A stretch of 64,000 nt of DNA from Adiantum capillus-veneris (Eukaryota; Streptophyta; Polypodiopsida; Polypodiales; Pteridaceae). This document shows, one piece after another, positions 24,001 through 34,900 of the stretch. The first letter of the stretch is position 1; each line of letters opens with the position of its first letter. The stretch covers positions 60,216,253 through 60,280,252 of the forward strand of contig CM043959.1 in the NCBI GenBank assembly GCA_014529385.2. The letters are read 5' to 3'. The notes beneath the pieces were generated by a model. That model saw only the letters and a list, made by a program, of their open reading frames with translations, did not search any database and was not told where the DNA came from. A program made the position numbers and the translations under genes.

Positions 24001-24298
24001 TCACTCCATGTTTAACCTAGAATTGGCATTTAAAGGTGTTCAACAAGATACAATATAATCTACATTTTTTAAATACCTTTCTTAAACAGGTTAGATGCTC
24101 CTCCCAAGAGGAATGAACACACAAGTTATCTAAGAAGGCCTCAAGAAACTCCCTTAGAAAAGGTAGTGTTAATTAATCTTTGGAAAGTAGCAAGGGAATT
24201 GGTCAAGCCAAAATCCATCACTCAAAATGCAAATATACCAAATTTAGTTACGAAGGCAATTTTAGCTTGGTCCTCTAGTGTAATAGTCATTTTATTTT
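21093..24298 (-). pseudogene. Ty3/gypsy element B: RT, RNase H, INT, linker, protease, WxPK tail
   Basis: On the minus strand the RT starts abruptly at 24298 (ITLEDQAKIAFVTKFGIFAF, VMDFGLTNSLATFQRLIN) and continues through several stops to ILGHIVSKNGISTDESKIR and FMGHVGYYRRFI (23726-24004). RNase H and the linker give VNKPCSTGRITHW and LLEFDFTV (23012-23479). The integrase zinc module is EAHMGITGGHFSGE, then FVKRCDECHQY (22799-22999). The core is FEKWVLDFVGPI and ELVSDNGTHF, but the catalytic Glu of NGQAE is Lys (NGQAKSTNK, about 22.6 kb). Frame 22004-22201 joins the integrase C-terminus (FLNGSKFKRYNDSLS) to a Gln/Lys linker (QEELQAIYQKKKSKKQAEL) without a stop. A protease-like block follows: LLDAVAQHHLMSYGV near 21841, where D-[ST]-G has become D-A-V, then the MLG..IDWGTGSV end at 21629. 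The tail has STYQWV, SRWIPKTLLD and KIWIPKHK. The element is dead. Confidence 0.85.
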
Positions 24299-26026
24299 AG
24301 TCACTCTTAATCATAGTTTAATGCGTGTTTAAGGAATCATCCACTAGTCACGGTTGTGATTAAAAATAAGTCATCTTTGAGGTGGGAATGGTCCATTGCA
24401 TTCTATTACTCCATAATGTGTAAATAATTAAATTAGAATCAATTTCTCATGGATTAGGATTTAATTAGGGAAAATTAATCCATCATTAATCATCAGGAAG
24501 GGAGAAATCCTCTCATCTATGCATACAGTAAATCTGTAATTCTCTACTTGCATTAAGAAGTGATTAAGCACGTCTATTTCATCTCTAGTAGAACTGATTA
24601 AGTAGAAATATGAATTTCATAATTATCTAGGCCAAGTATTTAACCTTAGGGCCTATTCCCATAGAACAAGTATGGTGCTATCGGGATTATCTATGTCTTG
24701 AAGTAAGTCTAACCTCTCGTACAAGGGGATTTGCTTATAGAAACTAATTCGTCATCATGGTTGTATGTTACTCTCGAATGTTAGCTCTCTTTTTCCAAGT
24801 CATCAATTAAGTAGTGAGTATAAAATGGCCCCAGTAAAGAGAACTCGTTTCGGTGGTTCCAACGACCGCGAGGCGGGGACAAGCAACACTAATGGAAAGG
24901 GAAAAGCTCCCATGGTCGACCAAGTACCGGCCATCTCACGGACAAATGACGAGGAAATTGTGGAGGTAGGTCAAGTTTTAATTTAAGTTTGTTAAAGCAA
25001 CATTGCATTCGATAAGGTAGGACGAAAAACATATTTCCCAACATGTTGAAAATCAATGAAAACCACGGCATTTGAATTAATTGTATTTTATATTCAAGTA
25101 GGAAAGAATGCTTTCGGAATATACTGTCTGAAGTAGGAAAGATTGGTTGCTAGGGAAAATTTAGCTCAGCTAGTTCATTTTCAATTCCAATGTTGATTTA
25201 GTCCGAACCCCCTCTTGATCACAGGGCGTAGCTCGCGAAGTTATTTGCAAGATCTAGAGTTCCTGGTTAAGGGCTCTTGAATCCACGACTACTGGTTAAG
25301 CAGTGGATATCCACAACTGTGGGTTAAGCAGCGGTGGAAGTCCACAACTGCTGGTTAAGCGGTGGAAAACCTAGTTGTATGGGCAACTAGGCGACAACGG
25401 GTGGAGTAAACACTCGCTGAGGGATTTCGTGCCTCCAGAGTATTGGAACTTTAAATGAATGAGTTTTTGAGTGAATTTTTACTAGAATTATTGTCTTGGT
25501 GCCGCTTTGCAATATTGGTTGAAGGGATGTATTAAAGAACTTGTGAATCGGAAAAATAAACAAAGAGCTTATATGTTGAAAAACCATTGTGGTAGTAATT
25601 AGGTAACAAAGGAAGTGTGAGTATGGGGTGGAAAGTGGGGGCTTGGCTTGGGTTGCCAATGCCTATGAGAAGGGTGGTCCCGATTGGTCGGGAACTCTAC
25701 GTCCCCATAGTATTATAAATCGACGCTATTATTACTCATTGCCCCAAGAGCGGCGAAGCCTCAAGTGCACGTGCCTCTAAAACATGGGGAAAAGTCACTC
25801 GGGACTTCTCTCCTCTTGGAAGGTGGGTCTTATGATCGCGATAAGTTAATCATTCTTCCCCTGCGGGGTGGAACTAGCTAGTAGGCTCGAACTTGACTCA
25901 ATTTGTGATGAGAGATCGTCCGCTAGATGAACCATAAACCACTTTGTTTGCTTCCGCTGTAGATCTAGTGGCCACCAAGTTTACCATCAGATCCATCGTT
26001 TGAGACGACGGGGTGGGGACCTCACA
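24299..26026 (+). repeat. element C 5' LTR, truncated at its left end
   Basis: It begins AGTCACTCTTAATCATAG, matching the 3' LTR from 28985 (internal position ~996), and ends GGGGACCTCACA. The missing first kilobase includes the TATA box seen in the 3' LTR. Three imperfect ~30-bp tandem units containing CTGGTTAAGC lie at 25262-25370; the right LTR has two. Confidence 0.88.
24825..24965 (+). CDS. candidate LTR-encoded first exon of element C (47 codons)
   Basis: The ATG at 24825-24827 opens MAPVKRTRFGG and the frame is clean through APMVDQVPAISR to EEIVE. There GAG is followed by GTAGGT, a strong plant splice donor, at 24966. The 3' LTR copy (ATG 29507) preserves the frame and the donor, with substitutions that leave most residues alike. 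The peptide is basic and Gly/Ser-rich and matches no family I know. Two downstream acceptors (exons beginning 26145 and 26870) are both in phase 0 with this donor. Starting a protein upstream of the primer-binding site is unusual for an LTR element. Without transcripts the splicing is an inference. Confidence 0.45.
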
Positions 26027-26028
26027 CC

Positions 26029-26040
26029 TGGTATCAGAGC
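26029..26040 (+). promoter_or_regulatory. element C primer-binding site (tRNA-iMet)
   Basis: TGGTATCAGAGC lies two bases after the 5' LTR end. It is an exact match to the usual complement of the initiator tRNA-Met 3' end. Confidence 0.92.
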
Positions 26041-26144
26041 TAAGCTTAGGTTAGACTTGGAAATAAATTTGTATTGTTTGAATATTTAAAAGGAACTAAG
26101 GGTATATAGGTAGCTAATCCTAATTCCTTGCATTGGTGTTGCAG

Positions 26145-26668
26145 GAAGACCCCGTGATAGAATATCGAAAGTTCCAAGTGTTTGAGCTTATTTACGAACA
26201 AGCTCGACGATCCCCAATTTACCAATTCAGGCGAGAGTCATGGAGATGCTGCTGAAGGTTCATACACCGCACTCCACTCGCATCGATAGAGGATGGGGGC
26301 AGGATTGGACACATGAAGGAGGGGTTTACTACATCAACGCTTGGAAGCTAGGATGCCTGGCTGCCGATTTGAATAAAATACGTTGGGGAGAAGAATTGAG
26401 GGTGGTACAGATATTCTACTTGCTGCCTGCAGGTACAGACATGACTGTCTATGACGGCACCAATCAAACCCTCAACGAGTTGCTTTTGGAGAAGGTCACT
26501 AATGTAATCTCAGCAAAGAGAGTCAGAAATTTTGGAGTACCAAAAGACTTATCCCAACTCGACACCATAGTTTACTATCCACTCAAAGATGAGTATAGGA
26601 ACTACTTCATGAATGAAGTAGAGTATCATGTGAACCTGACAACGCAACTTGCTAGGTGTATCTTATAA
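26145..26668 (+). pseudogene. unknown pre-gag reading frame of element C (candidate second exon)
   Basis: A good acceptor, TTGGTGTTGCAG, ends at 26144. From 26145 frame 0 reads EDPVIEYRKFQVFELIYEQA to YQFRRE and stops at 26253. One frame change near 26238 leads into a clean 142-codon frame (ATG 26240-26242) with WTHEGGVYYINAWKLGCLAA, IFYLLPAGTDMTVYDGTNQ and FMNEVEYHVNLTTQL, ending at 26668. I recognise no domain, and it has neither a zinc knuckle nor a gag capsid pattern. AATAAA signals at 26734 and 26748 follow the stop by about 66 and 80 bases, so a short transcript could end here before gag. It could be a captured host sequence or an accessory element protein. The single shift suggests it is now inactive. 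Confidence 0.45.
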
Positions 26669-26733
26669 GCATTCCAAAATCCATGTAATAAATTGACCAT
26701 GAGTTATCCTAAACCTTGAGGGGTTTCGAAAGT

Positions 26734-26753
26734 AATAAATCTTCATCAATAAA
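26734..26753 (+). terminator. paired AATAAA polyadenylation signals
   Basis: AATAAA occurs at 26734-26739 and 26748-26753, downstream of the pre-gag frame and upstream of gag. Plant signals are loose, so this is suggestive only. Confidence 0.35.
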
Positions 26754-26869
26754 GTGTTTTTGTCTCGAGTCTCTGTCTCTTGATAAAGTGGGATCTTGAA
26801 TTTTATTTAAGTCTTGTGTCTATTTGAAATCCAAGTAATCGTATCAAGAATCTCGTGTAACCCATGTAG

Positions 26870-27923
26870 GCACCGCCTGCTGCTCTCTACTCAACGGTGC
26901 AGGAAAAGAAGCTCCTTCTTAATCAAGCCCAACCTCCACTCTTGGGCGAGGGGGCCAATGTGGAAAGAGATGCGGAAGTATGGATGGACGCTATGGACGA
27001 CTATTTCGAAGCTGCGGGAACCCAACCCGTGAATCAAACCATGCTTGCGATGTTCCGCTTGTCTGGTGATGCCAAGATATGGTGGAAGCAACATTGCAGG
27101 GACTTGGATATCAAGGGATCTTCCCAGTCATGGGAAGACATCAAGGCTACAGTGATGGAGCGATACTTACCACCCGCTCACAAAGCCTTGAAGATGAATG
27201 ATTTTTTCTCATTAAGATGACTTCTTCCATCAAAGAATATTACTCGAAGGTCGTCACACTTTGGATATATGCTCCTAGGATGACATTGGAACAGCAAGTA
27301 GCACGGTTCTGCCAAGGACTCATCGACCCCTTGAACAACCGACTAGAAGCTCTCAGGCCATCAACTCTGCAAGATGCCTTGCTAAGGGCCAAACTGTTAG
27401 CTAAAGAGATTCAGAGGACCACCCAAGATAGTCAATACTATTTGTCATCGAGGGCTAGGCTAGACAACTGGAGTAACAAACCAATCAACCCTGCATACGA
27501 CCATCGTCGGGTAGTAGCTACTACGGCATCTACAGAGTTTCCCAATATAAGATGCTTTGAGTGCCAGGAGTATGGACATTACAAAAGCTGATGTCCAAAA
27601 AATATTTCCCAAACATCCGATGCTAATAATGTACCTCTGGACGTCAACGGGCGAGGTCAACCAAATGGAAGAGGAGGTTGAGGAAGAGGAAACATAGGAC
27701 AAGGAAGCAGAGCTTTCACTAATGCCGCAGTGAGACAACCAACTATGGGTGACGAAGCTGATGAGAGAGTAGCTCTGTATGCTACAACTGCAAATCCTAG
27801 TGAGCAATAAAAGCACCAGGATCTCATCAAAGTTCAGCAGAATAAGACGCATAAAGCTAAAGACTATTCTATTATCAAAGGATGTCTTTACTTTAGACAA
27901 AGGATATATGTACCTAAGTAGTT
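26870..27923 (+). pseudogene. element C gag with CCHC knuckle; pol deleted
   Basis: The frame opens at 26870, directly after an in-frame TAG whose AG would be the splice acceptor. It has no ATG until 26984, which is already inside the capsid domain. Visible marks are DAEVWMDAMDDYFEAAGTQ, FRLSGDAKIWWKQH and WEDIKATVMERYLPPAHK, a typical Retrotrans_gag domain. A frameshift at 27217-27220 moves the rest to another frame: EYYSKVVTLWIYAPRM, VARFCQGLIDPLNNRLEALR, then the knuckle CFECQEYGHYKS-stop-CP, where a TGA precedes the last Cys. After a Gly/Arg-rich stretch the frame reads KDYSIIKGCLYFRQRIYVPK, which resembles the region before an integrase zinc finger. This suggests that the deletion removed everything from protease to RNase H. 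Confidence 0.8.
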
Positions 27924-27980
27924 AGCATAGAGTTTATCCAGATGTATTCTTGAGATGAGGACATCTCAAATTTTTCACGT

Positions 27981-27989
27981 TAGGGAGGA
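27981..27989 (+). promoter_or_regulatory. element C polypurine tract
   Basis: TAGGGAGGA abuts the TGTAAGGTC start of the 3' LTR. Confidence 0.7.
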
Positions 27990-30459
27990 TGTAAGGTCTC
28001 TGACCCCGAGCTAAAAGAACACCATTGTACCATGAAACTATCATAATGGAAAAAGTTACTATTTTTAGCAGTTTTCCAAAATCTATCGATGCCATGATGT
28101 TTAGAATGTCATAAAGCTTCCAAAAGTGAATTAAAATAATTTTTGTGAAAAATTTCCAAAATAGTAAGTTTTTGGTCACCCGACCCGTCAGTTTTGACCG
28201 TCTCGAAAAACTGCACCCGTACCCCACATTTGAAAAAAATGCATTTTCGGATGTCGAGGGGCTGCTAAATATGGTAGGTACCCAGGTTAATACACCTTAG
28301 TTAGCGCTTAGTATAGCAAGTTTCGGCATTAAATTCTGATTCGTATTGCCCGTCTTAGGTTAAAAATAAATTTTCCTAAAGTTGTGCTGGGAGGCACCGG
28401 GACTCGGGGGCTGTGTGGGAATTGGCTCTAGGCCACTACAGACTGAGTTTGGCAGTAAGAGGGCGCCCTCACACACTCACAGGGCTCGTGGGCTACTTTC
28501 CATGCAAGAGAGAGAGAGAGAGACTAAGTGAGCTCTTGAGCAGGTTGGGACACTTAGTAAGTATGTAACTAGAGCTGCCATGCATGAAGTGAGTACTCCT
28601 CTAGATGCATATAGCAAGCAAAATTCAAAATTTTCAGCTTGTGAACCTATATAAGAGCATGCTCATAATCACACTAAGTACACACACACACCTTGAGGAG
28701 GTGCTACTGGTAGACATAGTCTTTGGAAGAGGAGCTAGGAGGGAAGGTACTACCCATTTCTCGTCTCAAGGAGGCCCTTGCATTAGAATTTGGAGAGGAA
28801 TTCAGCTGTAACCTCGGTAATTTTCGATTTAATTCATGCTTGTTGTAATTCCCTCTCTAATATCCTCTTAATTCCGCATCTAGTATGCATAATCATAGTC
28901 AAAATACTCATTAGATACTCTCTAATTCTCCGTATCCATGATCATTGTATAAATATTAATCAAATTATAATCATGCAAGAAATCAGTCACTCTTAATCAT
29001 AGTTTAATGCGTGTTTAAGGAATCATCCACTAGTCACGTTGTGATTAAAAATCAAGTCAGCTTTGAGGTGGGAATGGTCCATTGCATTCTATTACTCCAT
29101 AATGTGTAGATAATTAAATTAGAATCAATTGCTCATGGATTATAATTTAATTAGGGAAAATTAATCCATCATTAATCATTAGGAAGGGAGAAATCCTCCA
29201 TCTATGCCAGTAAATCTGTAATTCTCTACTTGCATTAAGAAGTGATTAAGCACGTCTATTTCATCTCTAGTAGAGCTGATTAAGTAAAAATCTGAATTTC
29301 ATAATTATCTAGGTCAAGTAATTAACCTTAGGGCCTATTCCCATAGAACAAGTATGGTGTTATCGGGATTCTCTATGCCTTCAAGTAAGTCTAACCTCTC
29401 GTACAAGGGGATTTTCTTATTGAAACTAATCCGTCATCATGGTTGTATGTTACTCTCGAATGTTAGCTCTCTTTTTCCAAGTTGTCAATTAAGTAGTGAG
29501 TATAAAATGGCCCCAGTAAAGAGAACTCGTTTTGGTGGTTCCCACGACCGTGATGTGGGGACAAGCAACACAAATGGAAAGGAAAAAGCTCCCATGGTCG
29601 ACCAAGTACCGGCCATCTCACGGAGCAATGACGAGGAAATTGTGGAGGTAGGTCAAGTTTTAATTCAAGTTTGTAAAAGAAACATTGCATTCAATAAGGT
29701 AGGATGAAAAACACATTTCCCAACATGTTGGAAATCAACGGAAACCATGGCATTTAAATTAATTGTATTTTATATTCAAGTAGGAAAGAATGCTTTCAGA
29801 ATATACTGTCTGAAGTAGGAAAGATTGGTTGCTAGGGAAAATTTAGCTCAACTAGCTCATTTTCAATTCCAATGTTGATCTAGTCCGAACCCCTTCCTGA
29901 TCACAAGGGGCAGCTCGTGAAGTTATTCGCAGGAGCTAGAGTTCCTGGTTAAGGGCTCTTGAATCCACGACTACTGGTTAGGCGGTGGAAGTCCACGACT
30001 ACTGGTTAAGCAGTGGACAACCTAGTTGTATGGGCAACTAGGCAACAACGGGTGGAGTAAACACTTGCTCAGGTTGCCAATGCCTATGAGAAGGGTGGTC
30101 CCGATTAGTTGGGAACTCTCCATCCCCATAGTATTATAAATTGACGCTAGTATTACTCATTGCCCCAAGAGCGGCGAAGCCTCAAGTGTACGTGACTCTG
30201 AAACATGGGGAAAAAGGCACTCGGGACTTCTCTCGTCTTGGAAGGTGGGTCTTAGGATCGCTAGATAAGTTAATCACGCTTCCCCTGCGAGGTGGAACTA
30301 GATCTTGATGCTAGTAGGCTCGAACTCAACTCACTTTGTGATGAGAGATCGTCCGCTAGATGAACCATAAACCACTTTGTTTGCTTCCGTTGTAGATCTA
30401 GTGGCCACCAGGTTTACCATCAGATCCGTCGTTTGAGACGACGGGGTGGGGACCTCACA
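27990..30459 (+). repeat. element C 3' LTR, full length (2470 bp)
   Basis: It starts TGTAAGGTC and ends GACCTCACA. From 28985 it aligns with the truncated 5' copy. It carries a TATA box at 28648-28656 and a second copy of the 47-codon exon (ATG 29507-29509). Relative to the left copy it lacks ~240 bp near 30065. Confidence 0.87.
28648..28656 (+). promoter_or_regulatory. TATA box in the element C LTR
   Basis: CTATATAAG lies about 660 bases into the LTR. It is absent from the 5' LTR because that copy is truncated. Confidence 0.6.
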
Positions 30460-30587
30460 AGTAGATACAATAAGGTAGCAAGAGGTTTTCTTACAAAGGA
30501 GGGAAACAAGGGAGCCAATAAGGGTAGTATAGAGCCAAAAGGAGGGAAACATGAGAGCTAGTAAGGGGCAGTATAGAACTGCAAAGA

Positions 30588-30641
<54 letters not shown>

Positions 30642-30846
30642 ATTATCAAGAAGTTGTGTAACTAAAGTCCATTTTGATTATGAATTATCAAGTTGAAATT
30701 CTCCAGATATTAGTTGTAAGCTTTCAGAGTGAATGAAAAACCTGTTGTTTGGTGTTATGCATCTTTCTTTGACACTTTTCCTACGGCCAACAGCCCTGTG
30801 TTGCCCCGGCTTACTAACCACACTTATTTTTCCCCGACACCGTTTA
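30460..30846. other. spacer with long (CT)n
   Basis: Non-coding. It has two related AGGAGGGAAACA blocks near 30.5 kb, then (CT)n at 30591-30639. Nothing else was recognised. Confidence 0.5.
30591..30639. repeat. (CT)n microsatellite, ~49 bp
   Basis: Pure TC dinucleotide run. Confidence 0.95.
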
Positions 30847-31653
30847 GTCTCTAGCTCTAGGGATCGAACTTAAGTTCCAGCCTCATGACTTGCACACTCA
30901 ATTTTCAATCCTCCTAAGCACTCTAGTAGATCTCTTTCTACCTAGAAACTATCTGGAAGAGTTTGTATCTCACAAGGCTTGGATTGAGTCTCTACCTTAT
31001 GTGGCTTGACATTAAGCACAAGAGATTCTTGAGACAAACACACTTGCAATAATCTTTCTAGTTGAGCATTCACTCTATAGCTCTTGAGGGTTGAACTTAA
31101 GTTCGAGCCTCATGACCTGGACGCTTAGTTTTCAAGCCTCATGAGCACTCTAGTATGACTCGTTCTAGTTGAGAATTCAGTCTCTAACTCCGAGGCTCGA
31201 GCATCATGACGTGGACACTCAATTTTCTATCCTCATGAGCACTCTAGTAGAGTTCTTTCTACTTAGACACTATTTGGAAAAGTTTGTATCCGAGGAGGTT
31301 TGAATTGGGTCTCTACCTTATGTGGCTCAAGACTAAGCTCAAGAGATTTTTGAGACAAAAACACCTTTAATACTCTTTCTAGTTGAGCATTCATTCTATA
31401 GCTCATGAGGCTTGAACTAAAGTTCGAGCCTTATGACCTAGATGGTTAGTTTTCAAGCCTCATGAGCACTCTAGTATGACTCGCTCTAGTTGAGCATTTA
31501 GTCTCTAGCTCCGGGGCTCGAACTTAAGTTCCACCCTCATGACTTGCACACTCAATTTTTAATCCTACTAAGCACTCTACTAGAGATCTTTCTACCTATC
31601 TAGAAGCTATCTAGAAGATTTTGTATCTCACAAGGCTTGGATTGAGTCTTTAC
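30847..31653. repeat. palindrome-bearing tandem array P1, left part
   Basis: Units starting GTCTCTA(G/A)CTC recur at 30847, 31180 and 31501 (periods 333 and 321 bp). Each unit carries two copies of a palindrome-like module whose core is GAACTTAAGTTC flanked by GGCTC and GAGCC (about 31092, 31392 and 31517). The third unit is cut at 31653 by copia element 2 and resumes at 36901. No coding capacity. Confidence 0.85.
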
Positions 31654-31975
31654 TGTAAAGAATGAGGATGCAAGAGAGCTACACAAGACAAGCACAAAGC
31701 ACACAGAGATGGAAAGCTTCTTCTTCTTCTTTACAGAAAAGAGAGTACAAAATGACTAAGTGCTAAAGCTGAAAAGTAGCACATATGTACATGCCGTCAC
31801 TAAGTGTGAACTCGCTAAAAGCGTACTAAGCTGGCAATATAAGTGTAGTCCAGCTGTAGAATCACTGGCAGAGATCCTCCGTGTCGATCACCTAACACGC
31901 CAGTGAGTAAATGCCGTAAGCGGCCAAGACCCGTAGTGGATGCTAGCTCAAGGTGTAGAGCTCGACATCTCAACA
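31654..31975 (-). repeat. copia 2 3' LTR
   Basis: 322 bp, starting TGTAAAGAATGAGG and ending GACATCTCAACA on the plus strand. Confidence 0.95.
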
Positions 31976-31984
31976 CTCCCCCTT
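31976..31984 (-). promoter_or_regulatory. copia 2 polypurine tract
   Basis: AAGGGGGAG on the minus strand, directly before the 3' LTR. Confidence 0.8.
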
Positions 31985-34900
31985 GAGCTCTGCATGTCGC
32001 AGAGTCCAAGCATAGTCCGGAAACGTCGAAGCTTCTCAGCTCCGAGGGCCTTGGTAAAGATATCCTCTATCTGCTCCTCTTTGCTGACGTAGACCAAGTC
32101 GACGTCGCCCGCCAACACTCGCTCTCAAACGTAGTGGTAATGGACCTCTATGTGTTTGGTCCTGGCATGGAACACTGGGTTCCTAGCCAACTGCATGCTG
32201 CTGAGGTTGTCACAATGGATGAAAATCTGTTGGTCCACCTGCACTCCCAAGTCCTCAAGTAATAAGCGTAGCCAAGCTACCTCGCACGCCGCAACTGCTG
32301 CACCTCTGTACTCGGCCTCTGTGCTCGATAAAGCAACCGTAGGCTGCTTTTTGCTGCTCCAAGTAACAGCAGCACTCCCAAAAGAGAACATGAAGCCACT
32401 CATAGATCTCCTATCAACAATGCTACCTGCCCAATTTGCATCTGTATACCCATACAATGCTAATGGTGCATCTGCTGCATAGAACAATGCGTAGTCAAGA
32501 GTACCTTGCACATACCTAAGTGTGCGTCGTACTCCATCCAAATGTGGCTTCCTCGGAAGCTGCATGAACTAACTCTCTAAGCCTATTGTGTAGCTCAAGT
32601 CTGGCCTTGTGATAGTCAAGTAGATTAGACTACCCACAATCTTCTTGTACATGTTGACATCCTCAACAACATCACCCTTCTCTGCACTCAGCTTTGCATT
32701 CACTCCAAGGGAATAGAAATTGGCTTACAATCAGCCATAGCATACTTTGACAACATGTCCAAAGCATACTGTCTCTGTGATAGCCATACACCCTCTGGAG
32801 TCCTGATCACCTCAATGCCAAGAAAGTAGCGCAACTCGCCTAAATCTTTCATTTCAAACTCCTGTTTGAGAAGACCCTTCACATGGTCAATCTCCATAGC
32901 ATTGTCACCAACAATAATAAGGTCATCTACATATATGGTAATGACCACAATCCCCACATCACTCTCACGTACATAGAGTGAATGATCAGCATGAGCTCTC
33001 CTAAAACCAATACTAACAAGATACTTGGCAATCATGTCATACCATGCTCTAGAGCCCTGCTTCAAACCATACAAAGCTTTGAGAAGTCTCCATACATAAT
33101 CTGGGTAACCTAGATTGACATAACCAGGTGGCTGATCCATATACACTTCCTCTTGCAACTCACCATTCAAGAAGGCATTCTTTACATCCATTTGATGCAT
33201 AATCCATCCTCTAGATGCAGCCACTGCTATGAAATCTCTCACAGTCGTCATCTTTGCCACTGGAGCAAAGGTCTCCTCATAGTCTATGCCATACGTCTGT
33301 GCATAACCCTTTGCGACCAGCCTTGCCTTGTGACGCTCAATGTTACCATCAGCCTTATGCTTGGTTTTATACACCCATTTATAGCCAATAGCTGTCTTGC
33401 CACTTGGCAATGGCGCCAACTCCCATGTGTCGTTTGCTTCCAATGCAGCCATCTCTTCATTCATTGCATCATCCCAATGCACATTTCCAACCACATCCTC
33501 AAAACATGTGGGCTCCACATCCTGTATCACCTTAGCCATGTAGGCTTGGTGATGCGCTAGATACCCATCATAAGTCAATTTTTGAACTAGATTTCTGACT
33601 CTATTAGATCTGAGCGGTCCTGGGTCACTCCTTTGCCCTCTAGCATCTTCTTGTACTTTCCTTACACCAGGTGTCCTGACAGCCGGAATTCCAAATTCCT
33701 CATCAAGACTTTGTTCAGAACCATCTGAATCCATGTCTACATGTGAAAAACCTGATGATGCATCAGCCATAAAGGGAGGTTCATCAACCTTTTCCTTTCC
33801 TTTTCGTGATACATTCCCTATACCTGTTGGTGGAGTAACCTGCGTACGTATTCTACCATTCCATGGTTTCTCAACAGAGCCACAAGAAGAGGACTCTTGT
33901 GGTCCACTCAAAACCTGTGACTGTGGCCTCACATTTTATACAACCACATCATCTTTTACATCAGCCCCAATAGTGCCATGTGCATTACTGTACCAGCTGC
34001 TCATCTCATCAAAGACTACATCTCTGCTCACTCGTAATTCTCGTGTAGTAGGATTGTAGCACCTGTACCCCTTTTGTTCAAGGGAATATCCCACAAGAAT
34101 ACATTTCTCTGCTTTAGGATCCAATTTCCTACGCAACTCATATGGTACATGCACGTAAGCTATGCAGCCAAACACTTTCAAGTGTGCCAAATCAGGCTTT
34201 GTACCTGTAAACTTTTCCTTAGGTGTTACATCATGCACCGCAACTGTAGGTGTCCTGTTCATAATGTACACAGTTGTATTTACAGCTTCAGCCTAGAAAT
34301 GATGAGGCATGTTCTTCTCATTCATCAATGCACATGCAACCTCTGCAATGTGCCTGTTTTTCCTTTCTGCGACCCCATTCTGTTGTGGAGTATATCTGCA
34401 TGTAAACTGCCTGCGTATACCATGCATTCGCAAAAAATCTGAAAAATCATTGGAGAAGTACTCTCCCCCTCCATCTGACCTCAATGTCTTAATTTGCATA
34501 TCTGTCTCCTTCTCAATCATGACTTTGAAGTCTTGAAAGTGACCAAACACTTCACTTTTGGTACGCATGAAGTAGACCCATACTTTCCTTGTATGGTCAT
34601 GAATGAAAGAGACATAATACCTGCAACCATGTAGACTTGCAGTATCGGTTGGACCCCAAACATCTGTTTGCACCACCTCAAGTGGATTTTTACATACATT
34701 GCGCTCATGCGGAAATGAGCCCTTTGACTGTTTTCCAAACTGGCATGCTGCACACACTTTATGCATACCATCCACCTTGAATTTGGGCAAACCTTTTACA
34801 ATCTGTTTAGATTGCATGCTGCGCAATCTCTGCTCATTGACATGGCCAATGCGTTTGTGCCAAGTATCAACATCAGCCACAACACCTGTGCCTTGTGCAA

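Larger units (their letters stand above)
24299..30459 (+). mobile_element. LTR element C: gag-only, non-autonomous, long LTRs
   Basis: The direct repeats 24299-26026 and 27990-30459 flank about 1.96 kb of internal sequence. The 3' LTR is 2470 bp, with ends TGTAAGGTC and GACCTCACA that are near inverted copies of each other. The left copy lacks the first ~995 bp and starts inside the repeat at the junction with gypsy element B. The left copy has ~240 bp near 25410-25655 that are missing from the right one. The internal part has a tRNA-iMet primer site, an unknown reading frame, a gag region, and then the polypurine tract with no RT. Orientation and tRNA site suit a gypsy-type element whose pol was deleted. 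It would need enzymes from a relative, and it lacks its 5' promoter. Confidence 0.88.

Noticed and set aside
30841-31600. tRNA genes suggested by GATCGAACTTAAGTTCC-like words
   Set aside because: The words resemble a T-arm, but no acceptor stem, anticodon arm or A box can be placed; they belong to the palindromic repeat.
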